A stretch of 64,000 nt of DNA from positions 372,001-436,000 of the forward strand of contig CAWAFX010000002.1 in NCBI GenBank assembly GCA_963781495.1, given 5' to 3'. The stretch is from Mayfieldus sp963781495 (lineage in GTDB: Bacteria > Actinomycetota > Thermoleophilia > Solirubrobacterales > 70-9). Of the stretch, positions 42,136-53,624 are shown piece by piece. The first letter of the stretch is position 1. The number at the start of each line of letters is the position of its first letter. The notes under the pieces are model-generated. The model did no database searches and had not been told where the DNA came from. It saw nothing but the letters and a program-made list of their open reading frames with translations. The position numbers were made by a program, and so were the translations under genes.

Positions 42136-42230
42136 TACAGGCACGCAGCTTACACCTCTCACGGCTGCCCGTGGGCTGGAGCCGGGAAGCGGGCGACCGC
42201 TCTCACCGGTCCACTAGACTCGCCGCCCGA

Positions 42231-42827
42231 ATGCCGCCTCGTTCGCTGCGCGCGCAGCTCAACCAGATCCGCGCCTGGGTCCGCCAGGGCCGCACCGACG
42301 CCTGGATCGCCCATCAACTCGAGGTCAGCGCCTCAGAACTGCGTGAGTTCCGCCGCCAGCACGGCCTCTCGGCCGACGACGAGGATGCCGCCTCGGCCGA
42401 CCTCGACCTGCGCGACGAGATCGAGGCCGAGATCGAAGCCGCGAGCGTTCCCGAGGACGAGGAAGACGAAGACGAGGACGAGGACGAAGAGCCTGAAGAG
42501 CCGGACGACTCAGACGAGTCGGACGCGGCAGATGACGAGGACGCCGAGGAGGAGTCCGACGGAAGCGAGGCCGAGGGACGGCCGAGGAAGCGACGCCGTC
42601 GCGGGCGCCGCGGCGGCCGCGGCAGGCGCACCCGGCGGCCGCTGGAGGGAACCTTCGACCACGGCGACGAAGGCATCGGCCTCTGGCTCGATCCCGCGGT
42701 GCAGGACAACCCCGCCTACTCGGAGCACTGGGCCGGCCACCGCGAGGTGACGGTCTCGATCGAGCCCGAGCAGATCGTCATCCGCCGCTCCGGCGACGGC
42801 TCCTCCAACGGCTCCGACGACAGTTAG
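42231..42827 (+). CDS. Hypothetical protein with N-terminal helix-turn-helix, acidic and Arg/Gly-rich tracts
   Basis: A 198-residue protein. Residues 5-45 form a possible DNA-binding helix pair (LNQIRAWVRQGRTDAWIAHQ, then LEVSASELREFRRQ). A long Glu/Asp run (about 75-125) is followed by a basic Arg/Gly stretch (about 126-148) and a short folded C-terminus with YSEHWAGHREVTVSIEPEQI. I preferred ATG 42231 to the ATG 42171. The charge-patterned linker suggests binding to nucleic acid or basic proteins. The family is unknown to me. Confidence 0.65.
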   Translation: MPPRSLRAQLNQIRAWVRQGRTDAWIAHQLEVSASELREFRRQHGLSADDEDAASADLDLRDEIEAEIEAASVPEDEEDEDEDEDEEPEEPDDSDESDAADDEDAEEESDGSEAEGRPRKRRRRGRRGGRGRRTRRPLEGTFDHGDEGIGLWLDPAVQDNPAYSEHWAGHREVTVSIEPEQIVIRRSGDGSSNGSDDS

Positions 42828-42836
42828 CCGACCGGC

Positions 42837-43166
42837 TTAGTCGAGGACGACCTGTCGGCCGCCGGCGTAGTCGCTGGCGCCGCGCAGATAGAGCCAGAAG
42901 GCGGCGTCTGTGAGCGATGCCGGGTCCACCGGCGCGTCGGGCCTCTCACTGGCGACGATCTCGGCCGCCCAGTCGGTGCCCTCGGCGTAGTGACCGGCGA
43001 GCTGGCCGGCGCGGAAGGTGGGGCCGATGCGGCGCCGCAGCTCGTCGCGGATCGCGTCGACGGTGCGATGCGCGCGGCGGTAGGCGCGGGGGTCGTCGCG
43101 TAGGTCCTCGAAGCGGCGGTACCCCTCCTCCCACTGAAAGAGCGCGTTCTCGAGCGGGTAGTCCAC
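42837..43166 (-). CDS. Hypothetical soluble protein
   Basis: A 109-residue, mostly alpha-helical protein, starting at GTG 43166 (VDYPLENALFQWEEGYRRFE) or possibly further upstream at 43199. The C-terminal GASDYAGGRQVVLD is a short acidic tail. No motif or membrane segment is seen. It follows the large membrane glycosyltransferase-like gene by about 70 bp and may end the long minus-strand operon. Confidence 0.55.
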   Translation of the reverse strand: MDYPLENALFQWEEGYRRFEDLRDDPRAYRRAHRTVDAIRDELRRRIGPTFRAGQLAGHYAEGTDWAAEIVASERPDAPVDPASLTDAAFWLYLRGASDYAGGRQVVLD

Positions 43167-43236
43167 GTCGCGCAGGCTACCCGGAGGCGCGGGGCCCAAC
43201 CCGATCGCGAGCGAACTGCGAAGCGGCTTGCGGGCG

Positions 43237-45408
43237 CTACTGCGGCAGGTAGGTGGTCGGCACCGGGACCCGGGCGCAGCCGGCCGGATCGAGGCGGCCG
43301 CCGACCCGCCAGACGGTCACCCGGGCATTGCCGGTCCCGTCGCGGCTGATCGGCCGCAGCGCCGGGTCGCCGCCGACCCAGCCCGCCTCGGGCGAGAAGA
43401 TCGGCTGGCTCTGGTGGGCGAAGTTCAAAAACGGGCCGGTGACCAGATAGTCGAGGTCGGCCTCGTTGACGGCAGTGCGAAATGCGGCACAGGTGCGGAT
43501 CGCGTTGAACGCTCCGTGCGGGCCCGGCTGGCCGAGATAGAGGACGCGGTTGGAGAGGTCCTTGCCGTAGAAGCCGTAGCCGAGAAAGCCCGTCGTCGTT
43601 CCGGCGAGACCGATCCGCGCGTCGCGCACGCCGGCGGCCCAGCGGTAGGCGGAGTCCATGTGCTGCGGAGGGTCGAAGTCGCGCCAGCGAGAGCGCAGGT
43701 AGTCGCGCTGGATCGGATAGCCGATCACCGCCACCAGCAGCGCCAGGGCCGCAAAGCCGGCGCCAACGAGACGCGAGTCGAGGCTGCCGCGCCGCCGCAG
43801 GAACAGCAGCGCGGCCGGGATCGCGACCAGCAGCAGCGCGACCAGGATCCCGAAGGCGCGCTCGGGCTCGCGCAGGACCGCGTCGGAGCGGTCGCTGACC
43901 ACGAGCACGACCAGGATCGCGGCCAGAAGCGCCCAGCCGCTGCGCTCGCCCTGCAGCCCGCGACCCAGCGGCAGCAGCGCCAGGCCGATCACCAGGGCCG
44001 GGATCGCGAAACGGATGTTGATCGCAAAGGCGATCGGGGCCCCCTGCTCGCCGGCTGCACTTAGTGGGGTCACCAGGTAGGCGGCGAGCCCGAAGAGCGC
44101 CGCCGCCCCCAAAAGCTGCAGCAGGGGCTCCCCGCGGCGGGCGATTGCCAGCACGGCGCCGCCGATCGAGGCCGCGAGGACGAGCGGCCAGAGGGCGCCG
44201 AAGGCGTCGTGGACTCCGGGCACGAAGTAGGCGTGCCAGACGTGCGTGTCGGTGGCGTAGTGGACGATCGGGAAGTCGGGGCGCGCGGTCTGCAGGCGAT
44301 GCGGTCCCGGCAGATGCAGGGGGCCGAGGTGGCGCACCTGGGGCAGCGGGTTGCCGACCGCGATCAGGTTGCGCAGGTACCAGTAGGCGCCGCCGGCTAG
44401 CAGGGGGACGATCCAGACCAGCAGCGCCCGCAGCCGCGAGCCACGCGAAGCGAGCGCGATCACGACCAGGGTCAGTGCCGCGGCGGTCGCCGGCACCGTC
44501 AGCTTCGTGCCGACCGCGAGCCCGGCGGCGAGGCCGGCTGCGGCGAGGGCGTTGCGCTCGATCCCGAGGCCGGCCTCGGAGGCCGGGGCCGTGCTCGCCC
44601 GCGAGATCGCCGCGCGGGCGCCGCGAGCGGCGGCCCAGCCGCTGATCAGCAGCGCGACGGCGGACAGCACCAGGGCGGCGGCGACGATGTCGTTCTTGCC
44701 CGAGCCCGGCTCGCGGAAGATCAGGGTGTGGGCCTCCAGCACCAACGCCGCGGCGGCGACGCAGTGCGGTCCGCGGGCCCAAGGGCGCCCGATGCACCAG
44801 GCCGCGAGCAGGATCAGGCCGAGCCAGCCGAGGTTGATGAACAGCGAAAGGGTGTCGCGATCCCAGACCAGCATCCCCGCCGCGTGGATCAGCTCCGAGT
44901 TCTGGGGATAGAACCAGTTCAGAAAGACCGTGTCGGTGTGATGGAAGCCGGTGACCGAGCCGGTCTGGGCGATGTCGGCGGCGTAGGGGAGGTGGTACCA
45001 GAGCGAGTCGAAGTTGCTGATCCCGTTGTTGAGCGAGGCCTTGGTCTCCAGGCCCCAGTGGGCGAACAGCACCCCGACCACGCCGACCGTGATCAGCATC
45101 GCCAGCGGCGCCACCGGCGGCGCCGGCGGCGCGGCCCCACGCCGGCCCGGCCGTACCAGCAGCGAGGCCAGACCGACGCAGACGCAGGCGACGACCAGCG
45201 AGCCCTCGCGCAGCAGGCCGACAACGCCCAGCAGCTCGCCCACCCAGACCAGCAGGGCAATGCCGACGATCGCCTCGGCGAGGCGGGCCGGAGGCCCCTC
45301 CCAGGCGGCCAGCAGGCGGGCCCGCAAGCGCCAGGCGGCGAAGCCGAGCGAGCCGACCACGACCGCCAGCTCGAGGACGCCGGCGACGTAGCCGCCGACG
45401 CTCACCAA
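43237..45408 (-). CDS. Multi-span GT-C-like membrane glycosyltransferase
   Basis: A 723-residue protein with roughly 13 helices. After two N-terminal helix pairs comes the first big extracellular loop with NFDSLWYHLPYAADIAQTGS (about 134-153); a D/E in this loop is where GT39/GT-C glycosyltransferases have the catalytic acid. A second loop with DSAYRWAAGVRDARIGLAGT (about 586-605) lies near the C-terminus. GT-C enzymes move sugars from lipid-phosphate donors to protein or polymer. The match is by layout and not by specific motif. It is 13 bp after ftsB. Confidence 0.6.
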   Translation of the reverse strand: MVSVGGYVAGVLELAVVVGSLGFAAWRLRARLLAAWEGPPARLAEAIVGIALLVWVGELLGVVGLLREGSLVVACVCVGLASLLVRPGRRGAAPPAPPVAPLAMLITVGVVGVLFAHWGLETKASLNNGISNFDSLWYHLPYAADIAQTGSVTGFHHTDTVFLNWFYPQNSELIHAAGMLVWDRDTLSLFINLGWLGLILLAAWCIGRPWARGPHCVAAAALVLEAHTLIFREPGSGKNDIVAAALVLSAVALLISGWAAARGARAAISRASTAPASEAGLGIERNALAAAGLAAGLAVGTKLTVPATAAALTLVVIALASRGSRLRALLVWIVPLLAGGAYWYLRNLIAVGNPLPQVRHLGPLHLPGPHRLQTARPDFPIVHYATDTHVWHAYFVPGVHDAFGALWPLVLAASIGGAVLAIARRGEPLLQLLGAAALFGLAAYLVTPLSAAGEQGAPIAFAINIRFAIPALVIGLALLPLGRGLQGERSGWALLAAILVVLVVSDRSDAVLREPERAFGILVALLLVAIPAALLFLRRRGSLDSRLVGAGFAALALLVAVIGYPIQRDYLRSRWRDFDPPQHMDSAYRWAAGVRDARIGLAGTTTGFLGYGFYGKDLSNRVLYLGQPGPHGAFNAIRTCAAFRTAVNEADLDYLVTGPFLNFAHQSQPIFSPEAGWVGGDPALRPISRDGTGNARVTVWRVGGRLDPAGCARVPVPTTYLPQ

Positions 45409-45421
45409 GCGGGGCTCCCGG

Positions 45422-45805
45422 CTAGCGGTTCAGGCCGTGGACGACGTAGGGGCGCTCGCCGGGCTTGATCAGCCCCTGCCGGCGCGCGGCGCGCTCGAGG
45501 ACCATCGGGTCGTCGGTGGACTGAACCCGGGCGTGAAGCTGCTTGTTCTCGACCAGAAGCTTGTGCAGATTGGCCTTCGCGGCGCTGGAGCCGCGGTAGG
45601 TGTGGACGAAGCTGGCCAGCGGCCGCAGATAGGAGATCAGGACCGCGGCGATCAGCAGCGTCAACGCCACCCGGCCGACCCGGTCCCAATTGACCCGGCT
45701 CTGGCCCCGGCGCGGCGCCGGGCGCCGGGCGGGCCGGCGGCGCGGAGCGGGCCGTCTCGGCGCGGAGCGTGTGGAAGCGTAGGCGCGTGCCGCCATGGCG
45801 CTCAT
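45422..45805 (-). CDS. ftsB: FtsB/DivIC septum formation protein
   Basis: A 127-residue bitopic protein: a very basic Arg/Pro N-terminus (1-40), one helix (about 46-67, VALTLLIAAVLISYLRPL), then a coiled coil (AAKANLHKLLVENKQLHARV) and the typical ending ERAARRQGLIKPGERPYVV. FtsB links FtsL and FtsQ in the divisome. It lies between eno and the GT-C-like gene, as in other actinobacteria. ATG 45805 is close to GAGGAG; ATG 45796 is an alternative. Confidence 0.88.
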   Translation of the reverse strand: MSAMAARAYASTRSAPRRPAPRRRPARRPAPRRGQSRVNWDRVGRVALTLLIAAVLISYLRPLASFVHTYRGSSAAKANLHKLLVENKQLHARVQSTDDPMVLERAARRQGLIKPGERPYVVHGLNR

Positions 45806-45871
45806 TTCTCCTCGGCACGGTCCATGCCTGCACGGCCTGGACCGATGAACGAGCGCCTGCAGCGCCCGACC

Positions 45872-47158
45872 TCATCTACTGAATGCTGCCCGACCCGGGT
45901 AGGTGGCCCGGTCCCCCAGCTCCTCGGCGATCCGCAGCAGGCGGTTGTACTTGGCGACCCGATCGCTGCGCGAGGGGGCGCCGGTCTTGATCTGCCCGGC
46001 GCCGGTGGCGACCGCGAGGTCGGCGATCGTCGTGTCCTCGGTCTCGCCGGAGCGGTGCGAGATCACGGTCGTGTAGCCGGCGTCCTGCGCCATCCGAACC
46101 GTGTCCAGGGTCTCGGTCAGGGTGCCGATCTGGTTGACCTTGATCAGGATCGAGTTGGCGACCCCCTGCTCGATTCCACGCTTCAGCCGCTCTGGGTTGG
46201 TCACGAAGTTGTCGTCGCCGACCAGCTGCACCCTCGCACCGAGCTCCTCGGTCAGCAGCTTCCAGCCGTCCCAGTCCTCCTCGCCCATCCCGTCCTCGAT
46301 CGAGACCACGGGATAGCGCGAGCAGATCTCCCCCCAGTAGCCGGCGAGCTCGGTCGCCGAGAGGGTCCGCCCCTCGTGTTCGAGGACGTAGCCGCCGTCG
46401 CCGACCAGCTCGCTGGTCGCCGGGTCGAGCGCGATCTGCAGGTCCTCCCCGGGCCGGTAGCCGGCGTTCTCGATTCCCGCGACCAGCATCGCCAGCGCGT
46501 CCTCGTTGGAATCGAGGTCGGGAGCGAAGCCGCCCTCGTCACCAACCCCGGTGGCGAGCTCACGCGCGGCGAGGCTGCGCTTCAGGGCGTGAAACGTCTC
46601 CGCTCCCAGGCGCATCGCCTCGGCGAAGCTCGCCGCCCCGGTCGGCACGACCATGAACTCCTGAAAGTCGACCGAGTTGTCGGCGTGGGCGCCGCCGTTG
46701 AGCACGTTCATCATCGGCACCGGCAGTACCTCGGGCTCGCCGCCGCCGTAGAGGTCGGCCAGATAGGCATAGAGGGGCAGCTGCGCATCCGCAGCAGCCG
46801 CCTTGGACGCGGCCAGGGAGACGCCGAGGATCGCGTTCGCGCCCAGCCGCCCCTTGTTGGGGGTCGCGTCGAGCTCGATCAGGGTGCGGTCGAGGGCCGC
46901 CTGCTCGGCGGCGCGGGCCCCGGTCAGCGCCTCCGCGATCTCGCCGTTGATGTTGGCGACCGCCCTGGTGACGCCCTTGCCGCCCCACTCCTCGCCGCCG
47001 TCGCGCAGCTCGACCGCCTCGAACTCTCCGGTCGAGGCGCCCGACGGCACCTTGGCGACGCCGGAGGCGCCGCCCTGCAGGACGACCTCGGCCTCGACGG
47101 TCGGGTTGCCGCGCGAATCGAGGATCTGGCGGCCGCGGATGCTTTCGATCTGGCTCAT
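45872..47158 (-). CDS. eno: Enolase
   Basis: A 428-residue enolase converting 2-phosphoglycerate to phosphoenolpyruvate. Clear segments: REILDSRGNPTVE-type start (RQILDSRGNPTVEAEV, 10-25), GGAHADNSVDFQEFMVVPTG (about 156-175), DGMGEEDWDGWK (about 284-295), VGDDNFVTNPERL (about 311-323) with the Mg-binding Asp/Glu and SHRSGETEDTTIADLAVATG (about 363-382). Full length. It starts 13 bp after mazG and precedes ftsB. Confidence 0.97.
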   Translation of the reverse strand: MSQIESIRGRQILDSRGNPTVEAEVVLQGGASGVAKVPSGASTGEFEAVELRDGGEEWGGKGVTRAVANINGEIAEALTGARAAEQAALDRTLIELDATPNKGRLGANAILGVSLAASKAAAADAQLPLYAYLADLYGGGEPEVLPVPMMNVLNGGAHADNSVDFQEFMVVPTGAASFAEAMRLGAETFHALKRSLAARELATGVGDEGGFAPDLDSNEDALAMLVAGIENAGYRPGEDLQIALDPATSELVGDGGYVLEHEGRTLSATELAGYWGEICSRYPVVSIEDGMGEEDWDGWKLLTEELGARVQLVGDDNFVTNPERLKRGIEQGVANSILIKVNQIGTLTETLDTVRMAQDAGYTTVISHRSGETEDTTIADLAVATGAGQIKTGAPSRSDRVAKYNRLLRIAEELGDRATYPGRAAFSR

Positions 47159-47171
47159 GTCTGCGCCCCGT

Positions 47172-48008
47172 TCACGGGGCGCTGGAGTCTTTCAACTCCG
47201 CCAGCCTGCCAGCGCGCGCCCGCAGCGCCAGCTCGGGATCTGCGCCCGTGCGCCGTGCGACGCTGACCGCCGCGAACAGGAGCTCGCCCAGCGCCGCCTC
47301 GACCCGTGCCCGCTCGTGCGCCTCGGCGGTCGGCGCCGCGCTCTCACCCTGTTCCAGCAGCCCGGCGAGGTCGTCGGCCGCCTCGCGCAGGATCCGCGCC
47401 GCGTCCGGGGCCTCGGCCTCCTCGTAGCCGGCCGAAGCGGCACGGCGCTGGAGCTTGCGCGCCCAGAGCAGGGCCGGCAGGTTCTCCGGCACGCCGGCGA
47501 ACGGGTCCGAGCCGCCGCCCTCGACTTCGCGCTTGATCCGGTCCCAGTTGCCGCGCACCTCACCTGCCGTCAGCGTGCTCTCAGGGGACCGAAGGTCCCC
47601 GGTGATCCGAGCTTGCTCGGATGCGTCCGCCGCTGACGGGTCGCCGCCACCTTCGCCGGCGATCAATTGCGCCGACTCGCCCGACTGCTCGCCGAACACG
47701 TGCGGGTGGCGCCGGATCAGCTTCTCGCGGCAGCCGTCGGCCACCGCCGCCAGGTCGCCGGCTCCGCGCTCCTCGAGCAGCAGGGCCAGGAAGTGGACCT
47801 GGAAGAGGACGTCGCCGAGCTCGTCGCGGATCCGTTCGTCGTCGCCCAGCCCCGCCGCATCCGCGAGCTCGTATGCCTCCTCGACCGTGTGCGGGACGAT
47901 CGAGCGCTCGTCCTGCTCGCGGTCCCACGGGCACTCGCGGCGCAGGAGCCGTGTGATCTCGTCCAGCCTCTCGACCGCGGCGGCGTTTCGCGCAGCGGAG
48001 TCGGCCAC
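47172..48008 (-). CDS. mazG: MazG nucleoside triphosphate pyrophosphohydrolase with an in-frame palindromic insertion
   Basis: A 278-residue MazG. It hydrolyses noncanonical or excess NTPs to NMP and PPi. VEEAYELADA (about 42-51) and RDELGDVLFQVHFLALLLEE (about 62-81) give the EExxE...ExxD metal site. RHPHVFGEQSGE and NWDRIKREVEG complete the N-terminal domain. About 35 extra residues lie between HVFG and NWDRIK; the corresponding DNA (47567-47639) is a compound palindrome. The GTG at 48008 is 7 bp after the PPIase stop, so I chose it over the longer frame from 48320. Confidence 0.88.
   Translation of the reverse strand: MADSAARNAAAVERLDEITRLLRRECPWDREQDERSIVPHTVEEAYELADAAGLGDDERIRDELGDVLFQVHFLALLLEERGAGDLAAVADGCREKLIRRHPHVFGEQSGESAQLIAGEGGGDPSAADASEQARITGDLRSPESTLTAGEVRGNWDRIKREVEGGGSDPFAGVPENLPALLWARKLQRRAASAGYEEAEAPDAARILREAADDLAGLLEQGESAAPTAEAHERARVEAALGELLFAAVSVARRTGADPELALRARAGRLAELKDSSAP
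47567..47639. repeat. Compound palindromic element inside mazG
   Basis: An outer inverted repeat, CCGTCAGCG (47567-47575) and CGCTGACGG (47631-47639), encloses two perfect hairpins: GGGGACC-GAA-GGTCCCC (47584-47600) and ATCCGAG-CTTG-CTCGGAT (47605-47622). The 73 bp are translated in frame within mazG, giving a non-conserved stretch of the protein. The arrangement resembles REP- or RPE-type mobile palindromes. No second copy is visible in this window. Confidence 0.6.
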
Positions 48009-48015
48009 CCGAGGC

Positions 48016-49326
48016 TCAGGGCGCGGCGGTCGTGGGTGCCCCGCCCGTCGGCGCGGCGCCCTGCGGCACCGCGCCGGGCAGGCCGGTCCCGAGCCCGCCC
48101 GCCGCCGTGGGGGCCGTGGGCACCGGGAACGGGCGCTGGGGCAGCCGGGTGCCCTGTGGGGTGACGATCGAGACCGTCCCCGGCAGAGCCGGAGCCAGCT
48201 GCGCCACCGGGGCCGGGCAGGCGGCCGGGCGGCCGCCCTTCGGGTTTGCCTCGTAACAGGTCGCCGGGGCGGTGGAGGGATGGGCGGCGCCGGGGAAGTT
48301 GTCGCAGCGGTCGATCGCATAGGCCGAGGCGCAGAAGGTGCGGGCGCGCCACTTGCTGCCGAAGTCGTCGACGAAGGTGCTGAAGGCGTTCTGCTGCGCC
48401 TGCTGGCTGAGCTGGCTGCGGATCTGGTCGCTGGTCGACTTGTTGAGCGGCAGCGTCTTGGCCGGGGTGATCTTCTCGACCTCGAACACGTAATAGCCCA
48501 GCGGCGTCTTCACCGGCCCTTCGACCTGGCCCTGCTGAGCGCTGAAGACGGCGCTGTTCAGCGGCTCCTCGAGCAGGCCCTGGGTAACGCTCGGCCGCAG
48601 CCCGCCGTTGCCCTTCGACGCCGGGTCGGTCGAGAACTGGGCCGCGACCTTCGTCCAGCTGGCGTCGGAGGAGTCCTTGTCGAGCAGCGCCTTGGCCTGG
48701 TTGACCTTCGCCTGGTCCTTGTTGAGGACGAGGCGGATGTCGCGCGTCGCCGGCTGCTCGAACTGGGACTTGGCGGCGGTGTAGTAGTCGCTGACCTGCG
48801 AGTTCGAGACCGGAGGCAGCGCCTGCAGCACCTTCTGCTGGATCTTGTTGGAGAGGATCTGCAGCTTGATCCGGGTGCGGATGTCGGCCTGGCTGAAGTG
48901 GGACTGCTTGCGGAACTTGGCGAACTCGGCCGGGGTCTTGAAGTTCTGCGAGATCGTCTGCTTGAGCAGCGAATCGATCTCGGCCGGCGTCGTCGTTATC
49001 CCCATCTCGGCCGCCTCGCCCTGGATCCAGACCTGGTCGAGGAGGTCGTTCATCGCCCCCGACTTCAGCTGCTCGTACTGCGCGCTTCCGGGCTTGGGCA
49101 CCGTCTTGACCCCCGAGCGGGCGGCGGTCTGCAGCAGGGAGCGGTTGAACTGCGTCTTGCTGATGTGGCCGAGCCCAGCGGGGGCATCCTGGACCACGGC
49201 GACGTCGTCGCTGGGCACGCTGGGGTGCCCGAGCCCCTCGGCGACCGCGAAACCGGCGAAGAGCAGGATCACGATCGCGCCGAAGACGATCAGCGGCATC
49301 CGCTTGCGGGAGGGAATTGCGCTCAC
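48016..49326 (-). CDS. Membrane-anchored SurA/PrsA-like peptidyl-prolyl isomerase
   Basis: A 436-residue protein: one N-terminal helix (about 11-31, PLIVFGAIVILLFAGFAVAE), a SurA_N-like chaperone region (about 50-190: GHISKTQFNRSLLQTAARSG), a parvulin PPIase domain (about 190-300: ATRDIRLVLNKDQAKVNQAK ... AQFSTDPASKGNGGLRPSV ... GYYVFEVEKITPAK), a Cys-containing segment (FCASAYAIDRC) and a Pro/Ala/Gly-rich tail. It should help fold secreted proteins outside the membrane. It is 63 bp after mfd and 7 bp before mazG. Confidence 0.85.
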   Translation of the reverse strand: MSAIPSRKRMPLIVFGAIVILLFAGFAVAEGLGHPSVPSDDVAVVQDAPAGLGHISKTQFNRSLLQTAARSGVKTVPKPGSAQYEQLKSGAMNDLLDQVWIQGEAAEMGITTTPAEIDSLLKQTISQNFKTPAEFAKFRKQSHFSQADIRTRIKLQILSNKIQQKVLQALPPVSNSQVSDYYTAAKSQFEQPATRDIRLVLNKDQAKVNQAKALLDKDSSDASWTKVAAQFSTDPASKGNGGLRPSVTQGLLEEPLNSAVFSAQQGQVEGPVKTPLGYYVFEVEKITPAKTLPLNKSTSDQIRSQLSQQAQQNAFSTFVDDFGSKWRARTFCASAYAIDRCDNFPGAAHPSTAPATCYEANPKGGRPAACPAPVAQLAPALPGTVSIVTPQGTRLPQRPFPVPTAPTAAGGLGTGLPGAVPQGAAPTGGAPTTAAP

Positions 49327-49389
49327 GAGCCGGGCAGCATAACCAGTAGCCCCAACGGCAGTTAAAGGTCGAAGGCAGCGGCAGGCAAA

Positions 49390-52749
<3,360 letters not shown>

Positions 52750-52822
52750 CGCACGCAAACCGACCGGACGCGGGGTCCGGCGGATCGTCCTGCCGGGCAT
52801 CGGCCCCGGCATTAGAAGTATG

Positions 52823-52871
52823 GCCGGTGCCGTCAGGCGCCGGCACTGGCTGGTCAGGCGGCGAAGCCGCC
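52823..52871. promoter_or_regulatory. Two hairpins in the mfd leader / ech trailer
   Basis: GCCGGTGCC-GTCA-GGCGCCGGC (52823-52844, one wobble pair) and GGCGGC-GAA-GCCGCC (52857-52871, perfect). They lie between the ech stop (52896) and the mfd ATG (52749). They could reduce read-through between the two genes or regulate mfd; the second shares the GAA-loop form of the mazG element. Confidence 0.45.
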
Positions 52872-52895
52872 GCAGATTGTGTGTCTAGGGTGGCG

Positions 52896-53624
52896 TCAGT
52901 CCCGGAACGGGAGCCCGGGCCCGGAGCGCTGCCACTCGACCTGGCCCTCGCCCTCGCGCCGCGAGCGCGACTCGACCCCGTCCCACTCGTGCAGCATCCG
53001 CTTCAGCTGCGCCACCGCCTCGGGCGGGTGCGCGGCGACCTGGGCCGCCAGGTCCAGGGCCGCCGCCTCGGTTGCCGCCGCCGGCGCCACCCGGTTGACG
53101 AGGCCGAGCCGCAGCGCCTCGTCGGCCAGCACCGTGCGCGAGGAGAGCAGCAGGTACTTGGCCGTCGCCAGTCCGCAGAGGGTGACCAGCCGCGCCGGCC
53201 CGACCGGGACCCCGAGCGCCGCGCCGGGAAAGCGCATCCGCAGGTTGGAGCCGCCCACCCGCATGTCGCAGGCGACCGCGATCTCGGCCCCGCCGCCGAC
53301 CACGTCGCCATGGCAGACGGCGATCGTCGGCTTCTCGAAGCCGACGATCGCGTCGTAGAGCTGAGCGAAGAGCCGCATCCGCCGCACCCGTCCCTCCTCG
53401 TCGAGCTGCTCGCGGACGTCGGCTCCGGCCGAGAGGCCCATGTGGTCGGTCGAGGAGACGACGAGGACGCGGACCGCCTCGTCCTGCTCCGCCGCGGCGA
53501 GATGGGCGAGCAGCAGCTCGAGCATCGCGGTGTCGATCGCGTTTCGGGACTGCGGGCGGTTCAGCCGCAGCAGCGCGACGCCGTCCTCGCCGACCTCGTA
53601 GCCGACCGCCTCCTCGGCGCTCAT
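52896..53624 (-). CDS. Enoyl-CoA hydratase/isomerase family protein
   Basis: A 242-residue crotonase-fold protein: SRNAIDTAMLELLLAHLAAA (about 22-41), SAGADVREQLDEEGR (oxyanion and Glu region, about 66-80), CHGDVVGGGAEIAVACDMRV (about 103-122) and RTVLADEALRLGLVNRVAP (about 167-185). Members hydrate or isomerise enoyl-CoA thioesters. Its start ATG overlaps the pth stop by four bases (ATGA). No other fatty-acid gene is close; this gene is unusual between pth and mfd. Confidence 0.88.
   Translation of the reverse strand: MSAEEAVGYEVGEDGVALLRLNRPQSRNAIDTAMLELLLAHLAAAEQDEAVRVLVVSSTDHMGLSAGADVREQLDEEGRVRRMRLFAQLYDAIVGFEKPTIAVCHGDVVGGGAEIAVACDMRVGGSNLRMRFPGAALGVPVGPARLVTLCGLATAKYLLLSSRTVLADEALRLGLVNRVAPAAATEAAALDLAAQVAAHPPEAVAQLKRMLHEWDGVESRSRREGEGQVEWQRSGPGLPFRD

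Noticed and set aside
43228..44064. Long open frames on the plus strand opposite the GT-C-like gene
   Set aside because: These are antisense frames caused by high GC and codon bias; the minus-strand gene has a membrane-protein pattern and good operon spacing.
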